Shown here: positions 9,680 to 17,887 of the stretch, one piece after another
How positions within the stretch are numbered: the first letter of the stretch is position 1
Layout: every line of letters begins with the position of its first letter
Source of the DNA: Hyphomicrobium sp. NDB2Meth4
GTDB lineage: Bacteria; Pseudomonadota; Alphaproteobacteria; Rhizobiales; Hyphomicrobiaceae
NCBI RefSeq assembly: GCF_900117445.1
Contig: NZ_FPEJ01000013.1
Location: 62,001 to 126,000, forward strand
Direction: 5' to 3'
Length of the DNA: 64,000 nt
Translations under genes and position numbers: made by a program
The notes under the pieces: model-generated
The model's input: the letters and a program-made list of their open reading frames with translations, nothing else
Databases searched by the model: none
What the model was told of the DNA's origin: nothing

Positions 9680-9819
9680 CGGATATTCGCAGGCGGTTGC
9701 GGATGCCTCCAAGGCACCCGCAATAAATCCGCCAGATTCAGTCACATCGCCCCGTGATGCAGATCAAAACGGGCGCACATTCATCGCCCCCTGATGCCGG
9801 GAAGTCGCAAATGGCGCCG

Positions 9820-12800
9820 TCAGGTCCGCGGTTCTGCCGCGCCTCCGGCCGGCGCCTCGCTTTCCCGCGCGGGGCGTTGCTCTGCCAGTTCTTCGGCGGT
9901 CAGGCGCTTGCGCTGGAAGAAGCGCATCACGACGACGAAGAATACCGGCACGAAGAAGATCGCCAGCACTGTCGCCGCGATCATGCCGCCCATCACGCCG
10001 GTGCCGATCGCCTGCTGGCTCTGCGACGCCGCGCCCACCGCCACCGCCAGCGGAATGACACCGCAGATGAACGCCAGCGACGTCATCACGATCGGGCGGA
10101 AGCGCTGCTGCGCCGCCATCACCGTTGCGTCCTTAAGCGACGTGCCTGGCTTCCACAGCTCCTTGGCGAACTCGACGATCAGGATCGCGTTCTTCGCCGA
10201 TAGACCGATGATGGTGATCAGCGCGATCTTGAAATACACATCGTTCGGCATGTCGCGCAGATGGACCGCGGCCAGCGCACCGACGACCCCGAGCGGGATC
10301 ACCAACAGCACCGAGAACGGGATCGACCAGCTCTCGTAGAGCGCGGCGAGGCAAAGGAACACGATCAGGACGGAAAGCGCTAGAAGCAGGCTCGCCTGCG
10401 AACCGGCCGCCTTTTCCTGCTCCGACTGTCCCGTCCACGTGTACCCGAAGCCTTTGGGCAGCTGCTCCATCAGCCGTTCCATTTCGGCGATGGCCTGTCC
10501 TGATGTGTACCCCGGCGCGGGCTCGCCGGTGAACCGCACCGACTGATAGCCGTTGAAGCCGATGATCTGTGCCGGCCCGACGCTCCACTTCAACTCCGCG
10601 AATGACGACATCGGCACCATCGTGCCCTGCGCGTTCTTGATCGCGTAGTTGAGCAGGTCCGCCGCATTGAGGCGCTGCAAGTCGTCGGCCTGTACGATCA
10701 CCCGCTGCATCTTTCCGCGGTTGGGAAAGTCGTTTGCGTAGACCGATCCGAGATTGACCTGGATCGTTTTGTTGATGTCCTCGAAGTCGACGCCGAGCGC
10801 CATCGCCTTCTCACGATCGATAACGAGTTCCGCCTGCGGCGCCGGCGGCAGACCTTCGACATAGACGTTCTGCAGCACGGGACTTTGCCGCGCTAGCTTC
10901 AGCAACTGCTCCTGCGCTGCCATCAGCGCCGAATAGCCCTTCTGTGCACGGTCCTGCAGCCTCAGGCTGAAGCCCGACGCATTACCCAAATTGTCGATCG
11001 GCGGCGGCTCCAGCGCCTGAATGATGGCGTCGCGGTAGTTCGCCATCGCTGCGTTGGTGCCGTTGACGAGATTGGAGACCGAGTTCGCTTCATCCCGCTC
11101 GCCCCAAGGTTTCAGGGTGACGAACGCCTGCGACGTCATCTGCCCCTGACCCGAGTACGAATAGCCGTTGATCATCGTAACAGTGTCGACGCCCGGCTGT
11201 GCCATCAGATGCTGCTCGACCTTTTTCACTGCCGCCAGCGTGCGGTTGAACGACGAACCCGGCGGCGTCTGGATATCGACAGTGAAGAAGCCCTGATCCT
11301 CCAGCGGGAGGAAGCCCTCGGGCAGTCGCACATATGCGTATCCGAGGCCGATGAGCAGCGCGATGTAGACCATCATCACCCGGCCCGAGCGCGCGATGAA
11401 CGCGGATACCCCGCGCCCATATCGCGCCGTCTCGCGCGCAACGAAGCGGTTGAACATCCCGAACAAGCCGCCCTGCGCGTGCACGTGGCCCTTTTCCACG
11501 GGCTTCAGCAGCGTCGCGCACAGCGCCGGCGTCAGCGACAGCGCCAGGAAGGCGGAGAACGCGATCGACGCCACCATGGCGACTGAGAACTGCTGGTAAA
11601 TGATGCCGACAGAACCAGGGAAGAACGCCATCGGGATGAATACGGCGACGAGCACCAGCGTGATACCGACGATGGCGCCGGTGATCTGTCCCATCGCCTT
11701 GCGGGTCGCCTCCTTCGGCGACAAGCCCTCGCGGCTCATGATGCGCTCGACGTTCTCGACAACAACGATGGCATCGTCGACCAGGATGCCGATCGCCAGC
11801 ACCATGCCGAACATCGTCAGCACATTGATTGAGAAGCCGGCCAGCAGCATCACCATGCACGTGCCCAGCAGCGCGATCGGCACCACGATGGTGGGGATCA
11901 GCGTGTAACGGATGTTCTGCAGGAACAGGAACATCACGATGAACACCAGCACCACCGCTTCGATCAGCGTGTGCATCACCTTCTCGATCGATGCCTCGAC
12001 CGCCGGCGTGATATCGTAGGGGATGTCCCACTTGAGATTGGCTGGGAAGAACTGCGAAAGCTCTTCCATCTTGGCGCGGATCGCCTTCGCCGTCTCAAGT
12101 GCGTTCCCGTCTGGCGCCAGCGTCACTGAAATGCCGGCCGCCTGCTCGCCGTTGAGGCGCGTCGAGAATTTATAGTCATCGCCGCCAAGCTCGATCCGGG
12201 CGACATCCCTGAGCCGCACCGTCGAGCCGTCCGGGTTGGCGCGCAGCAGGATCGAGCCGAACTCTTCCGGCGCCCGCATCTGTCCTTTGACGATGATCGG
12301 GAAGTTGACCGGATGCACGGACGGACTCGGCTGCGCACCGACCGCACCGGAGGCAATCTGCGCGTTCTGCTTCTGGATCGCTTCGGCTACATCCGAGGCA
12401 TTGAGCGACAGGCCGCGCAGCTTGTCGGGGTCGATCCAGATGCGCAGCGCCCGCTCCGTGGAATAGAGCGTCGCGCGCCCGACGCCGGGAATGCGCCGGA
12501 TCTCGTTGATGACATTGCGGATGAGAAAATCGCCCAGTCCCACCTCGTCCACCGATCCATCGGTCGAGACGAGAGTGATGATCTGCAGCGTTGCCGCCGA
12601 CGCTTCTTCGACGAGAATGCCCTGCTGGCGCACCTCCGCCGGCAACCGAGCCTCGACGCGCTTCAGCCGGTTCTGCACCTCGACACCGGCGTATCCGGGG
12701 TCCGTGCCCGGCTGGAAGTTGGCGACGATCTCGATGACGCCAAACGAGTCGCTCGCCGATTCAAAGCTGAGGATGTTGGCCGCGCCATTGAGTTCGTCCT

Positions 12801-12996
12801 CGATCAGTCGCGTCGTGCCGGTGTAAAGATCCTCTACCGATGCACCCGGAAACTGCGTCGACAGCGCAATCGAAGGCGGCGCAATGATCGGGTACTGCGC
12901 AACCGGCAAGCTCGGGATGGCCAGAAGCCCTCCCAAGCAAATGAATAATGCGATGACCCACGCGAAGATGGGCCTGTCTATGAAAAAGCTAGCCAT
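9820..12996 (-). CDS. RND efflux permease, AcrB/HAE1 family
   Basis: The inner-membrane proton antiporter of a tripartite drug or solvent efflux pump. At 1058 residues it has the family length: FFIDRPIFAWVIALFICLGG at the start, two large periplasmic loops, and TM4 with the proton-relay Asp pair in GILVDDAIVVVENVERIM near 405-420. LSAKNAILIVEFAKEL in TM10 carries the relay Lys. The C-terminus is Glu/Pro/Ala-rich. It starts 29 bp after the adaptor gene, so the two form an operon. No outer-membrane TolC-type gene lies alongside. Substrate cannot be read from sequence. Confidence 0.95.
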   Translation of the reverse strand: MASFFIDRPIFAWVIALFICLGGLLAIPSLPVAQYPIIAPPSIALSTQFPGASVEDLYTGTTRLIEDELNGAANILSFESASDSFGVIEIVANFQPGTDPGYAGVEVQNRLKRVEARLPAEVRQQGILVEEASAATLQIITLVSTDGSVDEVGLGDFLIRNVINEIRRIPGVGRATLYSTERALRIWIDPDKLRGLSLNASDVAEAIQKQNAQIASGAVGAQPSPSVHPVNFPIIVKGQMRAPEEFGSILLRANPDGSTVRLRDVARIELGGDDYKFSTRLNGEQAAGISVTLAPDGNALETAKAIRAKMEELSQFFPANLKWDIPYDITPAVEASIEKVMHTLIEAVVLVFIVMFLFLQNIRYTLIPTIVVPIALLGTCMVMLLAGFSINVLTMFGMVLAIGILVDDAIVVVENVERIMSREGLSPKEATRKAMGQITGAIVGITLVLVAVFIPMAFFPGSVGIIYQQFSVAMVASIAFSAFLALSLTPALCATLLKPVEKGHVHAQGGLFGMFNRFVARETARYGRGVSAFIARSGRVMMVYIALLIGLGYAYVRLPEGFLPLEDQGFFTVDIQTPPGSSFNRTLAAVKKVEQHLMAQPGVDTVTMINGYSYSGQGQMTSQAFVTLKPWGERDEANSVSNLVNGTNAAMANYRDAIIQALEPPPIDNLGNASGFSLRLQDRAQKGYSALMAAQEQLLKLARQSPVLQNVYVEGLPPAPQAELVIDREKAMALGVDFEDINKTIQVNLGSVYANDFPNRGKMQRVIVQADDLQRLNAADLLNYAIKNAQGTMVPMSSFAELKWSVGPAQIIGFNGYQSVRFTGEPAPGYTSGQAIAEMERLMEQLPKGFGYTWTGQSEQEKAAGSQASLLLALSVLIVFLCLAALYESWSIPFSVLLVIPLGVVGALAAVHLRDMPNDVYFKIALITIIGLSAKNAILIVEFAKELWKPGTSLKDATVMAAQQRFRPIVMTSLAFICGVIPLAVAVGAASQSQQAIGTGVMGGMIAATVLAIFFVPVFFVVVMRFFQRKRLTAEELAEQRPARESEAPAGGAAEPRT

Positions 12997-13025
12997 GTAG
13001 GAAGCGCGTCAGCCTCGACCCTGGG

Positions 13026-14252
13026 TCAGTGTACGCGTGCCTCCTTTATGACGGCCTGCGGCGCGCTCGGCATGGCCTGTGCTTGCTGCTCGGGGCCGAG
13101 CCGGTCGACCGGCTTGACGCGCATGCCAGCGGAAATCTTCTGGAAGCCTTCGACGACGACGCGCTCTCCGGCCTCGAGGCCTTCGCGGATCAGCCAGCTG
13201 GAATCGACCACCGGCCCCACCTCGACGGGCTGCAACGCGACTCTGTCATCCTCCTTGATGACCCACACCTCCGCCTTGCCGTCGTTGGTCCGCTGCACCG
13301 CCTGCTGCGGCAGCGCGATGGCGTCCGCGTCGACCGCCTGCGTGATACGCGCACGTACGTACATGCCGGGCAGGAGCTCATTCGTCGGATTGGGGATCTG
13401 CACGCGCAGCGTCACCTGGCCCGTGCTCGGGTCCGCCGAGACGTCCGAGAACAGCAATCGGCCGGCGTGCGCATAGGTGCTGCCATCCTCCATGATGAGC
13501 TGCACATTGGCTGCCTTGTCGTCGGTATGAGAAAGCTCGCCGCTGGCAAGATCGCGCCGCAGCTTGTTCAACTCACCCACCGATTGGGTGATGTCGACGT
13601 AGATGGGATCGAGCTGCTGGATGGTCGCCAGCACGCCACTGGTGTTGGAATCGAGCAGCGTGCCCTCGGTGAGCAGGGCACGGCCTATCCGGCCGCCGAT
13701 CGGCGCACGCACGTTGGTATAGTCGAGGTTCAGCTGTGCGCGATCGCGCGCGGCCTTTGCCCCAGCGACCTCGGCAATTGCCTGCTGATGCGCGGCGACA
13801 GCGATGTCGTATTGCGCCTGACTGGCCGCCTGCTTCTTCAACAACGCACCGACACGCTCGGCCTGCTGCTGCGTCAGAACGAGGTTGGCCTCCGCACGCG
13901 CGAGCGTCGCTGCGGCCGTGGCGAGTTCAACTTCATAGAGAGCGGGGTCGATCTTGTAGAGGATGCTGCCCTCTTGGACTTTGCTGCCCTGCTGGAAAGT
14001 CCGCTCGGTCACGAGACCGCTCACGCGCGCCCTGACCTCGGCCATTCGCATCGGCGCAACGCGTCCCGGCAGATCGCGCGTGTATGGGATCGGCTGCGGC
14101 CGAACCGTCACGTAGGCGACCTCGGGCGGCGGCGTGTGCTGCTGCGCCTTCGCTGTTGGCTCATCGCAGCCGGTGAGGGCCATCGGCGACAGCCAAAACA
14201 GCGCCGACGCGCTGCGATTGAGAATAGAAGCTCGCGGGAATCCGGGAAGCAT
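13026..14252 (-). CDS. RND efflux periplasmic adaptor (membrane fusion protein)
   Basis: A 408-residue AcrA-type adaptor linking the RND permease to an outer-membrane channel. A lipobox-like LTGC near residue 29 suggests lipid anchoring. Then come a first beta-barrel strand (VTVRPQPIPYTRDLPGRVAP), a split lipoyl domain, a coiled-coil hairpin with repeated Gln/Ala (residues about 105-175), and the second lipoyl half (TNVRAPIGGRIGRALLTEG). The barrel and C-terminal domain (PQQAVQRTNDGKAEVWVI) follow. It is the first gene of the pump operon; no regulator gene is adjacent. Confidence 0.93.
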   Translation of the reverse strand: MLPGFPRASILNRSASALFWLSPMALTGCDEPTAKAQQHTPPPEVAYVTVRPQPIPYTRDLPGRVAPMRMAEVRARVSGLVTERTFQQGSKVQEGSILYKIDPALYEVELATAAATLARAEANLVLTQQQAERVGALLKKQAASQAQYDIAVAAHQQAIAEVAGAKAARDRAQLNLDYTNVRAPIGGRIGRALLTEGTLLDSNTSGVLATIQQLDPIYVDITQSVGELNKLRRDLASGELSHTDDKAANVQLIMEDGSTYAHAGRLLFSDVSADPSTGQVTLRVQIPNPTNELLPGMYVRARITQAVDADAIALPQQAVQRTNDGKAEVWVIKEDDRVALQPVEVGPVVDSSWLIREGLEAGERVVVEGFQKISAGMRVKPVDRLGPEQQAQAMPSAPQAVIKEARVH

Positions 14253-14356
14253 GGAAGCCTCGTGAATGCATGCAAATGCGTGGGGGCTGCGCCAGGACCC
14301 GTAGGTCAGCGACGATCAAGGCGCAGATGAAAAGCAGCTTTATCGGCCGCCCGATC

Positions 14357-14767
14357 TCAAGCGGCTGCGTTTATGGGTGGTCTGTGTCGCGGGGGCATAT
14401 CGCGCGACGTCAGGCGCTCGGGCCCATGTCGCTCTACGACATATGCAAAGGGGACGCCCAGTTCCGCAGGGCCAATCGCCAGCGTGAAGTCCGAAAGGTC
14501 GGCGCTGGTGGCGTTGAAACGATATGACTGCTCGTCAGTGTCAGCTGCTGCCACCTCGTCATGATCAGCGGGCTCGCCTGCAAAAGCAGTGCTGATTAGC
14601 CCGCCCAGATCCGCGAGGTGAGAGGCTTGATACTCTGAGATGGGCAGGAAAGCTCCGATCCAGAGCAGGAGCATAAAGCCGAACGATTTGGTCGTGCTTC
14701 TACACATGCATCCGAAGCTAGGTTGCGTTGCGCTGCAGAGCAACATGACACGCGCCATACGCGTCAC
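14357..14767 (-). CDS. Hypothetical small exported or membrane protein
   Basis: An open frame of up to 136 residues that I do not recognise. A likely start is the Met at 14707 (CRSTTKSFGFMLLLWIGAFLP), which would give a signal or anchor helix. The mature part is acidic and then ends in a basic Pro/Arg-rich tail. There is no clear ribosome site. It lies between a glycosyltransferase gene and the efflux operon on the same strand. About 25 bp before the frame is a perfect palindrome, GCAAATTTGC (14793-14802). It may be genuine, but codon and length evidence is thin. Confidence 0.35.
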   Translation of the reverse strand: MTRMARVMLLCSATQPSFGCMCRSTTKSFGFMLLLWIGAFLPISEYQASHLADLGGLISTAFAGEPADHDEVAAADTDEQSYRFNATSADLSDFTLAIGPAELGVPFAYVVERHGPERLTSRDMPPRHRPPINAAA

Positions 14768-14901
14768 TCTGTCCCAACGCTATGTATTAAAAGCAAATTT
14801 GCCGTTCGAATTTGTGGCGATCTGATTAATGAATGATCGCGCTTTGCCAGCAAATACGGCGTCGTTAGACCAACCAGCACATGGCGCAAGACTTGATGAA
14901 G

Positions 14902-16221
14902 CTACTGAGCAAAGGTCTCCACAAGGCGGGGAATGTCTGTGCAGGTCTGACTCACGTCCCGCGGCTGCGTCCGCAGCATCGCCTCGATCTGCTCCAGAAC
15001 GTGCGCTGGGGTGATGGCGGACATGCAGCCGACGCCAAATGGACAATCTCCGGGTTGCCGCAATCCGCACGGCGCGCACTTCGTCTGACCCGTTAGGGCA
15101 ACAGCGCGTCGGCCCACCGGGCGCCAGATGTCGATCCGCGATACGCCTGAGAGGATCGCGACCGTCGGCACGCCGAGTGCAGCGGCCAGATGCGTGGTCC
15201 CTGAGCCGTGCCCGACGAAAACGGTACTCCTGGACACGATGTCTGGGAGCCGTTCCAGAGGCACGCCTATGGCCATGTGCGTAGTCGCTGCGGGGAGAAG
15301 TTGCGCAAGCTCGCGCGCAAGCGACTCTTCGGCCTGACCACCGAGAATTAGAATGTCGAGAGCGAGGGATTCTGCAATTCCCGAGGCAAGTTCGCGAAAA
15401 TAATCGATGGGCCACTGCCGTATCGGATCACCAGCCCCGATGCTGAGCACAGCGTAGGGCGGGATGCTGCGAGAGGTGGAGGCATTCAGCAAACCCTGGA
15501 TGGGGTGTTCGCCGCAAGAAGAAAACGCGGCAATGACTGCTTCGCTGAGCGCCATCAATCGCGCTTCGGCGTGTATGGATCTCCCATTGCCGTCGATGTT
15601 TTCAAATGACGGAAGCATCATATCCAGACCAGGCATGCCGGGTTCGGAGGGAGCATAGAATCCAGCCCGAAAATCCGCGTCGATTCGATAGAGCAGGGGC
15701 CGGGTGTCGACGTCATGTCGAAGGTCTACGGCAATGTCGTAGCTCTTCCCATGCATCAGTTGCGCGAAGCTTGAGAGGGCGTTGGACGCAGGACCGGTCC
15801 AGTTCCGGTTCAACTCGGTGAAGAAGTTGAAGGGTATCACTTCATCGAACCAGCCGAGCGTTCTCGCCCACCCTATGTTCCACGACCCGCAGACAAGGCT
15901 GAAGCTGGCATCCGGAAACGATGATCGCAGTGCGCTAATTGCGCGAAGCGTCAGGACGAAATCGCCTATGTGTGCCAGTGAAAGCAGAACAATCCGCCCG
16001 TCGCGACGAGGCAAAGCTGGATCGGTGACGAGCGCAGTGTCTACTGAAAATTCGCCGCTATCTAACACCCTGCTATCAAACGCCCTATGTCGCCTCCCGT
16101 TGCGCAGAGCCGGAAGGAGTTTGGATCGCAGCAGGTGCTCGCGCCATGAGCCTCTTGGGACGACTACGCGCACCATGCGCTTCAGCAGCCGGGCGATCCG
16201 GATGATATCTGGATCTTCCAT
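14902..16221 (-). CDS. Glycosyltransferase family 9 (heptosyltransferase-like)
   Basis: Probably adds a sugar, heptose or similar, to lipopolysaccharide core or another surface glycan from the cytoplasmic face. The 439-residue protein has an N-terminal basic extension of about 70 residues, then IVLLSLAHIGDFVLTLRAISAL, the GT9 acceptor-side signature. The donor-side half includes GAGDPIRQWP near 275 and FVGHGSGTTHLAAALGVPTVAI near 350. The late Cys cluster (CAPCGLRQPGDCPFGVGC) recurs in a subset of GT9 enzymes. AAAGG precedes the ATG. The gene stands alone; no other LPS gene is near. Confidence 0.87.
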   Translation of the reverse strand: MEDPDIIRIARLLKRMVRVVVPRGSWREHLLRSKLLPALRNGRRHRAFDSRVLDSGEFSVDTALVTDPALPRRDGRIVLLSLAHIGDFVLTLRAISALRSSFPDASFSLVCGSWNIGWARTLGWFDEVIPFNFFTELNRNWTGPASNALSSFAQLMHGKSYDIAVDLRHDVDTRPLLYRIDADFRAGFYAPSEPGMPGLDMMLPSFENIDGNGRSIHAEARLMALSEAVIAAFSSCGEHPIQGLLNASTSRSIPPYAVLSIGAGDPIRQWPIDYFRELASGIAESLALDILILGGQAEESLARELAQLLPAATTHMAIGVPLERLPDIVSRSTVFVGHGSGTTHLAAALGVPTVAILSGVSRIDIWRPVGRRAVALTGQTKCAPCGLRQPGDCPFGVGCMSAITPAHVLEQIEAMLRTQPRDVSQTCTDIPRLVETFAQ

Positions 16222-16373
16222 GGACCTTTACGGATGAAACCAATTGAATATCTCTGGATGAATACAATCTAAGATTGATTAATGCAACCTGTAGATGTGA
16301 TACGCGCAATCAAAGGGCGATTTCACGCGATCATGGCAGCTCCCCCATCGACGCGCCCCCCCGGACACACCAA

Positions 16374-16399
16374 GGCCGGCGCAGTTTCCCGCGCCGGCC
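16374..16399 (-). terminator. GC-rich hairpin after the yidB-like gene
   Basis: GGCCGGCGC (16374-16382) pairs perfectly with GCGCCGGCC (16391-16399) around an 8-base loop, 21 bp past the stop of the yidB-like gene. There is only a short T stretch on the minus strand, so termination may be imperfect. The rest of the 16222-16420 gap holds nothing else I can support. Confidence 0.5.
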
Positions 16400-16420
16400 C
16401 AGACTCCGCTGCGTTGATCG

Positions 16421-16906
16421 TTACTGACCCTTGAGCCGCTGCCTGACTTCCTGCTGGCTGGGGATGCGCCCATCATGCGTCAGCTGGTCGATGATGCCGG
16501 GCAGCGCTTTCGATAGCTGTGCCAACAGATCATTGACGTTGAAGCCGGCCTTGTCCGCCATCTGCTCAATGTTCTCTTTGCCGAGCGCCTTACCCAGAGC
16601 ATCCGGCTGAACCGGCTTGTTCTCCCCACGCCCAATCCATGAGCGGACGGCATCGTCCAGGCCTGCCTGCTGCAGCTGAGCGAGGAGGCCGCCAAGTCCA
16701 CCGAGTTCGCCCGCGCCAGCCCCGCCACCCTGTTGTGCGGCATTGGGCTTCGGCTGCACAGCTTCCGCCTGCTGTTGGCGCGGAGCGGCAGCCTGCTGGC
16801 CGTCCTGTTGCCCGCCCATGAGCAGTTCCTGGAACACCACGAGCAGCGGTTGCGAGACGTTGCCGCCCTGTGAGAGCTGTTTCAGAGTATCGTCAAGCAG
16901 TCCCAT
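16421..16906 (-). CDS. YidB/DUF937 family protein
   Basis: A 161-residue cytoplasmic protein of unknown role. It has the family N-terminus (MGLLDDTLKQL), a low-complexity Gln/Ala/Gly middle (residues 50-80), and the conserved C-terminal part: GLDDAVRSWIGRGENKPV, LGKALGKENIEQMADKAGF and LLAQLSKALPGIIDQLT. DUF937 proteins are common in proteobacteria but lack a demonstrated activity. AGGAGA precedes the ATG. It begins 36 bp after the stop of the Cys-repeat protein gene and is likely in its transcript. Confidence 0.88.
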   Translation of the reverse strand: MGLLDDTLKQLSQGGNVSQPLLVVFQELLMGGQQDGQQAAAPRQQQAEAVQPKPNAAQQGGGAGAGELGGLGGLLAQLQQAGLDDAVRSWIGRGENKPVQPDALGKALGKENIEQMADKAGFNVNDLLAQLSKALPGIIDQLTHDGRIPSQQEVRQRLKGQ

Positions 16907-16942
16907 GATCGTCTCCTGTTGCCTCTTGATGTGAGCCGCGTC

Positions 16943-17692
16943 CTATTGCTGGCTCAGACGTTTGTTGCACTCGCTGTAGTAGCCGCCGCCTTCCTCCGTC
17001 CATTTCGGCTCTGTGATGCCCGCTGCTTTGTTTGCCTCGTATTGATCTCTGCAGGTCAGCAGACGTGCGCGCCCGGCACTTTCGCCCGAATACTTGCGCG
17101 ACACCGTTGTCGGAAAGATCGAGCCCATCGTCGGACTCATGCTGCCGCTTCTCTTGGCGATCGTCGCAGGGCATCCGGCGGAACGAAATGCGTTCCACGT
17201 CATGTTCCCGAGCGTGCCGGCGGACTTGGCCGCCTGATAGCGCGCGCTGCACTCTTTCTCGCTCACCTTCGTCTGCTCGGTGGACTTCTTCTGCGCTGCC
17301 TTGGCAGGTGGTGTCTTTGGTGCTTCTGCAGTCTTTGCAACGCAGCCCGCGGAGCGGAATTCATTCCAGCTCATGCCGCCGAGCGTTCCGTCCTTCTTCG
17401 CGCTCTGATAGCGCGCGCTGCACTCTTCCATTGTCGTCGATGCTTTGGCCTGCTCCTTCTTCTCTGGAGCTTTGACCTTCTTCAAAGCCATTGTTGCGCC
17501 CGGTCCGCATTCTTCCTTGCGGAACTCGTTCCAGCTCAAATCGCTGGATTTGCCCTTGCTGGCCGCCTTGTATTTCTCGCTGCACTCCTGCATCGACAAT
17601 GCACTCGCAGGGTCAGTGAAACACAGCACCGAAAGTGCGACCAAGCCAGCGATGGCTGCTGTTGAAAGTGCTGCTGATGAACTCGTCGACAT
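16943..17692 (-). CDS. Exported protein with four Cys-bounded repeats
   Basis: A 249-residue periplasmic or secreted protein I cannot assign to a characterised family. After a signal peptide (ending near ALSMQ), it has three clear copies of a roughly 30-residue unit of the form ECSxxYQxAKxxGTLGxMxWNxFRxxxC, the first copy more divergent. A fourth, C-terminal version runs CRDQYEANKAAGI...YYSEC. Each unit has two Cys that could form a disulfide. Units are joined by Lys/Ala/Pro/Glu-rich linkers, suggesting cell-wall contact. ATG 17692 has GAGGA upstream; the frame extends 11 residues further without a site. Confidence 0.75.
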   Translation of the reverse strand: MSTSSSAALSTAAIAGLVALSVLCFTDPASALSMQECSEKYKAASKGKSSDLSWNEFRKEECGPGATMALKKVKAPEKKEQAKASTTMEECSARYQSAKKDGTLGGMSWNEFRSAGCVAKTAEAPKTPPAKAAQKKSTEQTKVSEKECSARYQAAKSAGTLGNMTWNAFRSAGCPATIAKRSGSMSPTMGSIFPTTVSRKYSGESAGRARLLTCRDQYEANKAAGITEPKWTEEGGGYYSECNKRLSQQ

Positions 17693-17887
17693 TGCGTCCT
17701 CGTTGACTGTTCGCTCGCCCCACATTGTCCACTGATGACGAGGCAGCCGAGATAATCAACGGTCAGCAGTGGACAGACTTTATCATTGGCGAATGAAACT
17801 CAGACCTTTTAGCGATCAGTTTTGCCTAGCCGTTACGCGCAAGGTGTGCCGGCGCATTCCTCCGGCACCGCGCATTTTTCGGCGGGA

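Noticed and set aside
13029-14330. A 433-codon plus-strand frame opposite the efflux adaptor gene
   Set aside because: Antisense shadow of a clear AcrA-type adaptor; no ribosome site or recognisable motif.
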